The position numbers were made by a program, and so were the translations under genes. Shown piece after piece: positions 27,255 to 35,441 of a DNA stretch of 52,490 nt. The notes below the pieces were generated by a model. It was not told the DNA's origin. It saw nothing but the letters and a program-made list of their open reading frames with translations, and made no database searches. The stretch comes from Chloroflexota bacterium (lineage in GTDB: Bacteria > Chloroflexota > Dehalococcoidia > Lucifugimonadales > GCA-2719675): positions 1 through 52,490 of the forward strand of contig PBID01000005.1 in NCBI GenBank assembly GCA_002719675.1, given 5' to 3'. Every line of letters starts with the position of its first letter. Position 1 is the stretch's first letter.

Positions 27255-27722
27255 TTATTCAGTCATTGATAAAATTTCTACCCACTCTTTTTCAGTTACT
27301 GGTTGTACTGAAAGTCGAGAATTTTTAACTAGAATCATTTCATTCAAATCTTTATTATTTTTTATTTCTTTAAGAGGAATTGGTTTTTTTAATAATTTTT
27401 CTGCTTTTAAATCTACCATGAACCATTTTGGATTTTCAGGAGTACTTTTTGGATCATAATGTTTAGATTTTGGATCCCAGGCGGTAAAATCTGGATATCC
27501 TTCTTTGACAACTACGGCTGTGCCTACTATTTGAGAAGGATTAGAATTTGAATGATAGTATAAAACTTTGTCACCAATTTTCATTTCACTTTTAAGTATG
27601 TTTCTAGCTTGATAATTTCTTACCCCGTCCCATTCTGCTGTTTGGTTGGTTTCTGAAAGTAAATCAGAGAAGGAATAGTCGGATGGTTCTGATTTTACTA
27701 ACCAATAATTAATTTTTTTCAT
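27255..27722 (-). CDS. EVE domain protein (thymocyte nuclear protein 1-like)
   Basis: A 155-residue protein made of a single EVE domain, a PUA-like fold thought to read modified bases in DNA or RNA. Hallmarks are YWLVKSEPSDYSFSDL at residues 5-20, EWDGVRNYQARN (about 30-41), the Lys/Tyr pair in GDKVLYYHSNS and DPKSKHYDPKS. Length is that of the free-standing bacterial family. The ligand is unknown; EVE domains often appear in modification-dependent restriction, but no such genes are adjacent, so a housekeeping role is likelier. It is a single minus-strand gene between convergent and divergent neighbours. Confidence 0.93.
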   Translation of the reverse strand: MKKINYWLVKSEPSDYSFSDLLSETNQTAEWDGVRNYQARNILKSEMKIGDKVLYYHSNSNPSQIVGTAVVVKEGYPDFTAWDPKSKHYDPKSTPENPKWFMVDLKAEKLLKKPIPLKEIKNNKDLNEMILVKNSRLSVQPVTEKEWVEILSMTE

Positions 27723-27780
27723 ATTATCTTTCTTAGGTAATGATATATAATTTTAACAATACAATTATGTGAGTTAGATT

Positions 27781-29013
27781 ATGCATGTTAGATTACGTGT
27801 TGGAAATACAAAAAATGGATATTTATGGCCATCTTTAGATTTTGGTTCTTCTCAAATTGTTTCTGCAGAGGATCAAATATTTTTATTAGGACAAACTGGA
27901 TTGACATTAGATGCCAAAGGTTTTGTTGGTGAAAATGATATTCAATCTCAAGTAAATACTGCAATACAAAATGTATCAATTCTACTAGAAGAAATTGGTA
28001 GTAGTTTTAATGATGTTTGTATGATACATATTTATACGACTGATGCAAAATATTTCAATACTATTTATGAAGTTATCGGTCAAGTTTTCAATGAAATTTC
28101 TCCTGCAGTTAGTAATCTTGTAGTGAAACTTGCTGAACCTTATATTGATTTTGAAATTGATGTTTGGGCAGTTTTGCCGGATGAAGTTGAAAAAAATCAT
28201 CAAAGAAATTTTATGATAAATTCTGGTAGATTTATTCCTGATGAAGGAACTTGTGCTACCTCTAACATAGTTAAAGCAAATAATCATATTTTTTTATCTG
28301 GACAATCAGGTATTTCTTTAGATGGCAAAAGTTTTGTTGGTGAAAATGATATTGAATCTCAGGTAGAAAATGCTATGAAAAATACTGAAGAATTGTTGAC
28401 TTCAGTTGGAAGTAGCTTTAATGATATTTGTAAAATTACTCCTTATATTAGGGATCTGAAAACTAGACATTTAGTTTACCCATCTATATTTAAATTCCTT
28501 AAAAATACGTTGCCTGTATCAACAGGTATAATTGTTGAAGATTTTCCTTTGCCACAGATGGATTTTTCTATAGATATTTTTGCTAATACTCTTAACGATA
28601 CATATCAAAAACATGAAAGAGTTTTCCCGTCAGATCCTAATTTTATTTCGGATCCTAATTATAAATTAAGTAAAATTGTAGTAGCTGGAAAATTTATTTT
28701 TCTTCAAGGACAGACAGGCTTGAAGCTTGATGGAAGTGGTTTAGAAGGTATAGGTGATCCTGTTAGACAAGCTGAAGTAGCTATGCAAAATGTCATTGAA
28801 TTATTAAATCAAGTAGGTTCAGATGTGAATGATATTTGTAAAATCACACCTATTGTAACTGATATAAATCATAGGGAACTTGTTTATCCAGTGATTTCAA
28901 AATATTTAAAAGGTGTTAATCCGACATCAACTGGATTGGTTGTTAAATCCTTAGCTAGTCCTGAAATTGATTTTGAAATTGATGTTTTTGCTGTAAAATC
29001 AGATAGAAAGTAG
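27781..29013 (+). CDS. Triple RidA/YjgF-like domain protein
   Basis: A 410-residue protein consisting of three consecutive RidA-like domains of about 125-135 residues (roughly 1-135, 136-270 and 280-410). Each repeats an 'IFLxGQxG' strand (FLLGQTGL, FLSGQSGI, FLQGQTGL), a 'QxxxAMxN' helix and an 'IDFEIDV' or equivalent final strand. Ordinary RidA is one domain forming a trimer, so this looks like a covalent trimer. The arginine that binds the substrate carboxylate in active imine deaminases (in 'xVARLP') is absent. The equivalent positions read VVKLAEP, VEDFPLP and VKSLASP, so deaminase activity is unlikely. It heads a tight four-gene run with TIM-barrel and probable alpha/alpha-barrel proteins. 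Confidence 0.88.
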   Translation: MHVRLRVGNTKNGYLWPSLDFGSSQIVSAEDQIFLLGQTGLTLDAKGFVGENDIQSQVNTAIQNVSILLEEIGSSFNDVCMIHIYTTDAKYFNTIYEVIGQVFNEISPAVSNLVVKLAEPYIDFEIDVWAVLPDEVEKNHQRNFMINSGRFIPDEGTCATSNIVKANNHIFLSGQSGISLDGKSFVGENDIESQVENAMKNTEELLTSVGSSFNDICKITPYIRDLKTRHLVYPSIFKFLKNTLPVSTGIIVEDFPLPQMDFSIDIFANTLNDTYQKHERVFPSDPNFISDPNYKLSKIVVAGKFIFLQGQTGLKLDGSGLEGIGDPVRQAEVAMQNVIELLNQVGSDVNDICKITPIVTDINHRELVYPVISKYLKGVNPTSTGLVVKSLASPEIDFEIDVFAVKSDRK

Positions 29014-29020
29014 GAAATAT

Positions 29021-29890
29021 ATGAAAAATAATTTTGGAACCAAAAGACCAATTTCTTTACAGGCAAAAGCTGGTGAAAGACTAATTAAGCAATTTGAATT
29101 TGGTTCAGAATCTTCTTTGGCTGACGTTGAGCATCTTGATTCTTTAAAAAATTTAAAATATTTATTAACTAGTGCTCATGCGCCACAGGATTTAGGGGAG
29201 TTAAGATTGAATATTGCTTCTGAAGAAGATGATTACAGAGATTTTTCAATCTCAACAATGAATAATTTTATTGATTCAATTTCTGATTTTCCTAATGTAA
29301 GAAAAATTAATATGCATTTTCCTCCTAAGAGATGGCAAAAAATAACACAAACTAAAGGTCGTGTAGGCAATTATTCAATAATGATTGATTCTATAATTAA
29401 AATTGCATCTTATGCAGCTAAACATGACATTTTATTGGTATTGGAAAATTTAAATTCATATTGGTGGGACAATCAACTTTCTGATGGAGTTGATTTAAAT
29501 GAAGTAGATTGGGAAACCAAAGATGAAGCATTTGGAATGTCACCTGAAGAATGGATAAAAATTTGTGAAGATGTTTCTAGTGATAATGTAAAATTATGCT
29601 TAGACTCAAGTCATGTTTGTACTTATGCACATAGATTTCCTCCTGAACAACGTGAAGAAAGAGTGATGTCTTTTTTAAAAAAATCTGAATTGATTGATCA
29701 TGTTCATTGGAGTGATAATTATTTATTTGATTTAAGAGGTAGAAAAGATTCGCATTTATTGGTTGGAGATGGCTCTTTACCACTACAATTTCACAAAAAA
29801 ATTAAAAATCTTGACGCAACATTGTTGTTAGAACACTATTATGATGAAGCTGGACTTTTGAAAGAGTTGGATTATATAAAAAAAATATAG
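29021..29890 (+). CDS. Sugar phosphate isomerase/epimerase-like TIM barrel protein
   Basis: A 289-residue protein of the xylose isomerase-like/AP endonuclease 2 superfamily. Likely metal-site residues appear in order: the glutamate in LVLENLNSYWW, the aspartate and histidine in KLCLDSSHVC (about 190-199), the histidine in DHVHWSDNY and a late glutamate in LLLEHYYDEAG. This is the usual spacing for metal-dependent isomerases and epimerases. No DNA-repair specific features are seen, so a role on a sugar or cyclitol is favoured. It starts seven bases after the RidA-like gene and is followed by two further probable sugar-related genes, suggesting one catabolic operon. Substrate is unknown. Confidence 0.82.
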   Translation: MKNNFGTKRPISLQAKAGERLIKQFEFGSESSLADVEHLDSLKNLKYLLTSAHAPQDLGELRLNIASEEDDYRDFSISTMNNFIDSISDFPNVRKINMHFPPKRWQKITQTKGRVGNYSIMIDSIIKIASYAAKHDILLVLENLNSYWWDNQLSDGVDLNEVDWETKDEAFGMSPEEWIKICEDVSSDNVKLCLDSSHVCTYAHRFPPEQREERVMSFLKKSELIDHVHWSDNYLFDLRGRKDSHLLVGDGSLPLQFHKKIKNLDATLLLEHYYDEAGLLKELDYIKKI

Positions 29891-29918
29891 TTGGCAATTT
29901 ATTTTCAGGGAGAGCAAT

Positions 29919-31115
29919 TTGAATAATCAAACATCTCTATGGGCATATGCTTGGGATCTAGAGAGTGATGGTGTTGAAAATGTGTTAGAAAAATCAAAAG
30001 ATTTGGGAGTAAATGCTATTAGTTTAGCAAGCTCTTATCATAGTGGTTTTTTTATACATTCCCACAATACAAAACACAAAATGTATTTTGCTGAAGATGG
30101 AGTTGTATATTTCCATCCAGATATGAAATATTTTGAAGATACTAATATTAAACCAAAGATAGCTAAAATTTCAAAAATGAATGATTGGTTTGATATTGTT
30201 AGTGAAAAAATTTCAAAATATGACTTAGATTTATGGGCTTGGACTGTTTGTAATCATAATACTCGTTTGGGTCTACTTCATCCTGAAGCTGTTATAACAA
30301 ATGTCTTTGGTGACAAATATTACCATATGTTATGTCCTAGTAATCAAGAGGTACGCTCTTATGTAATTGGTTTAGCAAAAAATTTGTCAGAAAAATATTC
30401 CATTTCTGCTATACAGTTTGAAGCTTTGGGCTTTTGGGACCCTAGTGGAGATCTTTTAGGTTTAAACCATGGCCATCATCATGAAAGATATGGGACAGTT
30501 TTACGAGATGTAGAGACAATGTTAATGTCTCTATGTTTTTGTATATCATGTGCAAGACGTTCAGAAGCATTTGGTTTAGATTTAAACAAATTAAAAGAAC
30601 AAATTTTGGAACATCTTAATAAATTTTTTATTAGTGCCCCAATTGTAAATACATCTCTTCCTAGTTCTCTAAGAGAATTATATTCTGAAATTCCATTGCT
30701 AATAGAATTTGAAACTGTTCGCAGAAATATTGTTTCTAGTTTATGTGAAGAGATCAAAAATAAGTTATCTTCAAGTTCTAAATCTAAATTATTTCTGTTA
30801 GAGAAATTTGATCCTGAAGTAGCTAGATTTGTGGATGCTTTTTTCATTTCAGTTTATGGAAAAAATGCTACTGAAGCGTATGAGATTGTATTTGACGAAA
30901 AAAAACTCATTAATGGCCAATCAAATTTGTATGCTGGTGTTAATTTAGGGTTCAATTCGATTTTTGGTCCCGGTGAATTAGCTGATATTACAAATTCAGT
31001 AATTTCCGCTGGTGCTGATGGTGTTAATTATTATAATTATTCTGAATCTCCAAGACGTGCTTTGAATTGGCTTAAACCAGCAATAGATTCTTTAAAAAAT
31101 AATTTTGGTGTTTAA
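29919..31115 (+). CDS. Unrecognised protein, probable TIM-barrel enzyme
   Basis: A 398-residue cytoplasmic protein with no family I can name securely. Alternating strand/helix units such as VLEKSKDLGVNAISLAS, DLWAWTVCNHNTRLG, SAIQFEALGFWDP and ADGVNYYNYSES resemble barrel glycosidase-like proteins, with the carboxylate in QFEALGF and the late tyrosine pair as candidate active-site residues. A histidine cluster (NHGHHHERYG, about 186-195) and a cysteine pair in LCFCISC (about 207-213) could bind metal. It starts at TTG 29919 behind GGGAGAG, 28 bases after the isomerase-like gene, and is followed after four bases by the next gene. Function is inferred only as sugar-related. Confidence 0.65.
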   Translation: MNNQTSLWAYAWDLESDGVENVLEKSKDLGVNAISLASSYHSGFFIHSHNTKHKMYFAEDGVVYFHPDMKYFEDTNIKPKIAKISKMNDWFDIVSEKISKYDLDLWAWTVCNHNTRLGLLHPEAVITNVFGDKYYHMLCPSNQEVRSYVIGLAKNLSEKYSISAIQFEALGFWDPSGDLLGLNHGHHHERYGTVLRDVETMLMSLCFCISCARRSEAFGLDLNKLKEQILEHLNKFFISAPIVNTSLPSSLRELYSEIPLLIEFETVRRNIVSSLCEEIKNKLSSSSKSKLFLLEKFDPEVARFVDAFFISVYGKNATEAYEIVFDEKKLINGQSNLYAGVNLGFNSIFGPGELADITNSVISAGADGVNYYNYSESPRRALNWLKPAIDSLKNNFGV

Positions 31116-31119
31116 TTAA

Positions 31120-32178
31120 ATGGCAAATGAATTGCTAAAAAATAATCATAATTTCCAAGAATTTATGAATGCTCGCAATAAGGGAGCTAAATTCTTACTG
31201 GGAAAACAAAATCTTGATGGTAGTTATCCTGATCATCAAAAAGGAGCTGGAACTTATTGGGGTATACCATTGGCATTAATGAGCACAGGATATAATTTGC
31301 AAGCAAAAAAATTATTTGATTGGATTCGAAAAAATTCTGTCTTTTCGAATGGAGATATAGGAAAAACTCCTGAAAGTGATCGAGGATATAATTATCCATA
31401 TGAAAAAGCTTGGTTGATCGAAAGTGCTCATAGATTTGGACAATTTGACATTTCTAATATAGGAATGAATTTTTTAAGAAAATTTTGGGATAAAGAGACT
31501 GGAGGATTTTTTTCAGCTACTGATCCTGAAATCCTTCACAATAAATCAGATGTAAAAATGGATTTGTGGGTAACAAGTGGTTGTGCTAGAGCAGCTTTGT
31601 ATATGGGACAATTAGATATTGCTATAGGTGCAGCAAATTGGATGGAAAATTTGATGAAATTACAACCTAATTATCCTGATCAATTATATACAGTTTTTAC
31701 TAAGTCTAAAGGTCTAATTACAAATTCTGATGACTTAGTGGATGATGTAGACGATAAATTTAAATTCGGTGAAAATTTTAGATATATATTGAACAAAAAT
31801 TCTAAAGTAGATCAGAGTTTTTTTCATCCAGGAATTGCTGGAGGATTTTTATCTCTTTTGTATATGGCAACTTCTGAAGTTAAATGGTTGAATCTATCTA
31901 AAAAATATATGTTGCTAGCAGAAACAGCTAATGATTTCTTATTCAGTACACTTAGAGCTGGTAAAACAGGTTGGTGTGCTGCTTTATTATATTCAATTTC
32001 TGGCGAAGAAAAATATTATAAAATGGCATTTAGGATTGCTCAAAATATAATTAAATTACAGTCGAAAAATGGAAGTTGGAGTGGCGTTATCAAAAAGGAA
32101 AAAGAATCATCGTTAAATCTAACCGCTGAGATGGTAATTTGGTTGAACGAGATATATCAAATTATGAAAAAGAGATGA
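31120..32178 (+). CDS. Putative alpha/alpha-barrel (six-hairpin type) protein
   Basis: A 352-residue protein with repeated helical hairpins, seen from recurrent patterns such as GAKFLLGKQNLDGSYPDH (about 19-36), WLIESAHRFGQFD, GCARAALYMGQLDIAIGAANWM and WCAALLYSISGEEKYYKMA. This resembles six-hairpin glycosidases and prenyltransferase/squalene-cyclase-like toroids, especially the 'QxxDGSY/QSKNGSW' turns at the start and end. No signal peptide. It begins four bases after the preceding gene and is the last gene of the run that starts with the triple RidA-like protein. Whether it is an enzyme (for example a glycuronyl hydrolase or lyase) is not determinable here. Confidence 0.65.
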   Translation: MANELLKNNHNFQEFMNARNKGAKFLLGKQNLDGSYPDHQKGAGTYWGIPLALMSTGYNLQAKKLFDWIRKNSVFSNGDIGKTPESDRGYNYPYEKAWLIESAHRFGQFDISNIGMNFLRKFWDKETGGFFSATDPEILHNKSDVKMDLWVTSGCARAALYMGQLDIAIGAANWMENLMKLQPNYPDQLYTVFTKSKGLITNSDDLVDDVDDKFKFGENFRYILNKNSKVDQSFFHPGIAGGFLSLLYMATSEVKWLNLSKKYMLLAETANDFLFSTLRAGKTGWCAALLYSISGEEKYYKMAFRIAQNIIKLQSKNGSWSGVIKKEKESSLNLTAEMVIWLNEIYQIMKKR

Positions 32179-32201
32179 GAGATTCTTAGTTTTTTAGGAG
32201 T

Positions 32202-32327
32202 CTAAAAAAGTCTACCAAAAAATATTATTACTACGAAATATACGCAGATAAGTATTCCGATGCCAGGCAACAAAATCCCTAAAGCTCTTCCTAAGTATTT
32301 TTTTATTTGATTTAAAGTGTTATTCAT
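32202..32327 (-). CDS. Small single-span membrane protein (41 aa)
   Basis: A short minus-strand ORF encoding an amphipathic basic start (MNNTLNQIKKYLGRALG) and then one hydrophobic span (ILLPGIGILICVYFVVIIFFG). The layout is that of a genuine small membrane protein, but the ribosome-binding site is poor. It converges on the alpha/alpha-barrel gene. Confidence 0.45.
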   Translation of the reverse strand: MNNTLNQIKKYLGRALGILLPGIGILICVYFVVIIFFGRLF

Positions 32328-32497
32328 TTTGTATAGATATAAAAATTTGATTTAACAATAAAATGATACGGTAAAATTTTAATAAAATAAAGGTTAAATT
32401 TTGTAATAATTTTGTACCTTTTTGTAAATTGATATATTTTTATTTATTTTGCCGAGATTATTAATAGCTAATAAATTTATGCTATACTGATTTGTAT

Positions 32498-32571
32498 TGG
32501 GGATTAGTATAGTGGTAATACGTCAGATTCTGGTTCTGAAATCCGGGGTTCAAATCCTCGATCCCCAGCCA
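32498..32571 (+). tRNA. tRNA-Gln (anticodon CTG)
   Basis: A 74-base tRNA with encoded CCA. Acceptor TGGGGAT/ATCCCCA, anticodon stem TCAGA/TCTGA with loop TTCTGGT giving CTG at 32530-32532, and T-loop TTCAAAT. CTG reads CAG glutamine codons, and the acceptor start TGGGG is typical of tRNA-Gln. It is followed 14 bases later by tRNA-Glu. Confidence 0.95.
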
Positions 32572-32585
32572 ATTATTACATGCAT

Positions 32586-32662
32586 GGCGCGTTCGTCTAG
32601 CGGCCAAGGACACGGCCCTCTCAAGGCCGAGATCACGGGTTCGAATCCCGTACGCGCTACCA
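32586..32662 (+). tRNA. tRNA-Glu (anticodon CTC)
   Basis: A 77-base tRNA with encoded CCA. Acceptor GGCGCGT/ACGCGCT (first pair G-U), anticodon stem CGGCC/GGCCG with loop CTCTCAA giving CTC at 32620-32622, and T-arm CGGG-TTCGAAT-CCCG. CTC reads GAG glutamate codons. It is strikingly G+C-rich beside its AT-rich surroundings, as expected for tRNA. Its 3' end is four bases from the stop of the convergent aminotransferase gene. Confidence 0.95.
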
Positions 32663-32665
32663 ACT

Positions 32666-34000
32666 CTAGTTGACTATTCTTCTAAATGGTTCTTTCTTTG
32701 TGTCAGCGAGTAAGTATTTGTCTAAATCACCTTCTAAAGCTTTCATGATTACTCTAAAAGATTCTGCAGCAGCTATGCCAGTGATTTCTATGTCTTTTTC
32801 AGTATGATCAAGTGTTGCATTTAGTGAAGTTGGAGTAAATATACCTCTTTTTGCCATTTCTTGAATAAATAAAGTGTTAATATTTTGGGAAAGTTCTTGG
32901 TCATCAATCATAAACTGCAAAGTTGGATATGTATAAACTCCTTCAACCTTTGCAGCTATGCCAACTTCATCAATTGCATTGTTAATTGTTTTGATCAAAC
33001 TTTCACCAATTTGTTTAAATTTTTCTTTAGAATTTCTGTTAATTAACTCATTAATAGTAGTTATTGAAGCAATAAGTCCAATGTTGTCACTCCAGTATGA
33101 ACTAGAGATAAACATGTGGTTTGCAGGTTCCATTGCAGCAACAGATCCAACTACAGCTCCCATCGCGTAACCATTGGAGATTCCTTTAGCTAAGACAGTC
33201 ATATCTGGAGTAACACCAATATATTCCTGAGCTCCGCCTACAGCAATTCTCCACCCACAAGAAACTTCATCAAAAATTAATATGCATCCATGTTCTCTAG
33301 CTAATTTTTTTAGTTGAACTAAATATTCTTTGTCAGGTTCCTGTGACATCATAGGCTCTACAAAAATAGCAGCTATTTCATTTTTGTGTTGATTCAGTAG
33401 GTTTTTTACCATAGAAATATCTTCGTGAGCAAACGGAATAGCAGTACCTTTCAAAGATTTTGGGACTCCAATAGGCTCTACACCTGTTACGGGATATCCA
33501 CCAGTAATAGGATCTGCTAAATAGTTAGCAGCTTGATACCAATCATGCCAGCCGTGATAACCACTAAATAAGATTTTATCCCTTCCTGTTGTTCCTCTAG
33601 CAATTCTTGCGGCTAGTGCACAGGCTTCTCCGCCTCCTTTTGTATATCTCACCATTTCAGCACTAGGGATATTTTCTATCAAAAGTTCTGCCAGCGCTAC
33701 TTCCAAATCGCTATTAATAGTGAATAAACTTCCCTGATCTATTTGGGTTTTTACAGCTTGGTTAACTACGGGGTTTGAATGCCCAAGAATTATTGCTCCG
33801 TATGCATTTTTCCAATCTAAAAATGTATTGCCATCAATATCTATAAATCTAGCTCCACTAGAACTTTTTGCGTAGACAGGACTTACTCCTGATGCGTAAG
33901 AGCTAGCTCTTCTACTAGCAAGTTGCGTTTTTCCAGGAATTATTTCAGATGCCCTAGCATAAGTTTCCATGGATTTTTTAACTTTTGGATCAATGTACAT
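32666..34000 (-). CDS. Class III aminotransferase (glutamate-1-semialdehyde aminomutase-like)
   Basis: A 444-residue PLP enzyme of the class III aminotransferase family. The carboxylate pocket region PGKTQLASRR, the glycine-rich TKGGGEACALAARIAR (about 121-136), the aspartate in LIFDEVSCGWR (about 219-229) and the PLP lysine in VLAKGISNGY (about 251-260) are clear. It resembles HemL but departs at the N-terminus (HemL has PGGVNSPVR), so it is more likely a separate aminotransferase or aminomutase. It lies 24 bases downstream of an MDR dehydrogenase on the same strand, suggesting an alcohol/aldehyde then amino-transfer pair. Substrate is unknown. The neighbouring tRNA-Glu is probably coincidental. 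Confidence 0.9.
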   Translation of the reverse strand: MYIDPKVKKSMETYARASEIIPGKTQLASRRASSYASGVSPVYAKSSSGARFIDIDGNTFLDWKNAYGAIILGHSNPVVNQAVKTQIDQGSLFTINSDLEVALAELLIENIPSAEMVRYTKGGGEACALAARIARGTTGRDKILFSGYHGWHDWYQAANYLADPITGGYPVTGVEPIGVPKSLKGTAIPFAHEDISMVKNLLNQHKNEIAAIFVEPMMSQEPDKEYLVQLKKLAREHGCILIFDEVSCGWRIAVGGAQEYIGVTPDMTVLAKGISNGYAMGAVVGSVAAMEPANHMFISSSYWSDNIGLIASITTINELINRNSKEKFKQIGESLIKTINNAIDEVGIAAKVEGVYTYPTLQFMIDDQELSQNINTLFIQEMAKRGIFTPTSLNATLDHTEKDIEITGIAAAESFRVIMKALEGDLDKYLLADTKKEPFRRIVN

Positions 34001-34024
34001 ATTTTAGTCTCTCAATATTCTGGA

Positions 34025-35059
34025 CTATGTGTTCCATTTAAATATAACTCCAAGCATATTTTTGTTTCTCTCGAATGCCATATCATATGCTTGAGATATA
34101 TCAGTATAATCTAATCTATGAGTGATTAATTTTTTTGGTTCTAAATTACCATCTGACATAAGTGCTAAAACATAGTCACATAAATTATTCCAAGAGAATC
34201 TATCTCCTTTATCCTCATGACGTTCAGTTCTGCCGTGTGGATATAAATACGCGGATTCTCCATTTACTGCTACTAAATGGATTCCTTTTCCATAAAATGT
34301 ATCTAATTCTAAAGGATTAAAATCAAGTTTTTTTTCACCTCTACCTAATAAACTCACAATCGAAACTCTACCACCAGGTCGAACAATATCTACTGAAGTT
34401 TTATATGCTGGCCAAGGGTTTGCTGTTAATATTACAAGATCGACACCTTGTCTATTTGTGAATTCTTCTAATTTTAGATTTAAGTCTTTATCATCAGATA
34501 AGAATCCAGCATGAGCGCCCATTTTTTTTGCCATTTCAAGTCTGATTTCACTATTTGCTATAGCAATAGTTCTCGCTCCAAAAAGGGGACCAAGTGCAAT
34601 AGCACCTAAACCTAAAACACCCACTCCTATAATTGCAACATTTTCACCTGGAGTAAAGTTTGCTTTTCTATAACATTGTGCACTCAAAGTATATAAGTGG
34701 CAGAACACAGCATCTTCAGAATCTACGTTCTCTGGTACTTTTACAATAGAAGCATTTTGGTTGTAAATATATTCACTTTGGTGTTCAGCGCGAGTAACAA
34801 CCCTATCACCAATTTTTAAATTTTTTACATTTGAACCAATTTTTTCTATTCTACCTAAATTACTATCTCCAACTCCTCTTGGGTAGTGGTTCGCACCTGG
34901 TACAACTTCAGCACCTTCATAATTGCCTCTGTCAGTGCCAATTTTAAAAGCTGAAATTTCAGTTTTAATATACAAATCATCTGGGTTGAGATTCATATTG
35001 GGAGATTCAAGTGTTTCAATTCTTAAATCTTTTGGTCCACGTAGAATAGCTTTTTTCAT
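34025..35059 (-). CDS. MDR-family dehydrogenase lacking the usual catalytic zinc ligands
   Basis: A 344-residue medium-chain dehydrogenase/reductase. The Rossmann loop VAIIGVGVLGLGAI lies near 141-154. The region that in zinc alcohol dehydrogenases reads 'CGTD' is AFKIGTDRG here, and the 'GHE' zinc-ligand site is replaced by PRGVGDSNLG. The catalytic zinc is therefore probably absent, as in BchC-like, quinone-reductase-like and other zinc-free branches. A role in reducing or dehydrogenating a small alcohol or aldehyde remains possible, but by a different mechanism. It is the first gene of an apparent two-gene operon with the aminotransferase. ATG start, behind GGGGAAATTAAT. Confidence 0.88.
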   Translation of the reverse strand: MKKAILRGPKDLRIETLESPNMNLNPDDLYIKTEISAFKIGTDRGNYEGAEVVPGANHYPRGVGDSNLGRIEKIGSNVKNLKIGDRVVTRAEHQSEYIYNQNASIVKVPENVDSEDAVFCHLYTLSAQCYRKANFTPGENVAIIGVGVLGLGAIALGPLFGARTIAIANSEIRLEMAKKMGAHAGFLSDDKDLNLKLEEFTNRQGVDLVILTANPWPAYKTSVDIVRPGGRVSIVSLLGRGEKKLDFNPLELDTFYGKGIHLVAVNGESAYLYPHGRTERHEDKGDRFSWNNLCDYVLALMSDGNLEPKKLITHRLDYTDISQAYDMAFERNKNMLGVIFKWNT

Positions 35060-35441
35060 ATTAATTTCCCCGATAAGATGTATTTGATTTAGTATTGTTA
35101 AACATCATACTTTATCAAAGAAATCTGAACAAATAATTCATATATCAGTTTACCTTCTTATTTAAGGACATCTATCGCTGCTCAGCTATCTGAATCGTAT
35201 TTGGACATCATTTGCGTGGAAAAGATCTCCATACTTGTCGGGGTCTAGTGATTTTCGTTAAAATCTTCCTTAAAACTATATTGGAATGGTAAATGATTAT
35301 ATCTTAATCTGTAATTAAATAAGGATTTTTTAATTATAACTAATTAATTAGTTTAAGATTTCTCTAAAAGATCAAGACGTATTTCAAAATTGAATATAAA
35401 CTAATTGATATTTTTATATCAAGATTGTTTGGAGCAAAAAT
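35060..35441. other. Intergenic region with repeated AACTAATT half-sites
   Basis: No gene is visible in this divergent gap. A perfect 16-base palindrome AACTAATTAATTAGTT lies at 35338-35353. The half-site AACTAATT recurs at 35399-35406, followed at once by a small GATAT/ATATC hairpin (35407-35420) just before the protease start. These could be operator sites, although AT-rich DNA produces such palindromes readily. The stretch 35160-35260 is slightly less AT-rich and has short open frames on both strands, too short to call. Confidence 0.4.

Noticed and set aside
32586-34000. tRNA-Glu beside a HemL-like gene as a tetrapyrrole locus
   Set aside because: The aminotransferase lacks the HemL N-terminal motif and no hemA, hemB or similar gene is nearby, so the neighbourhood is probably chance.
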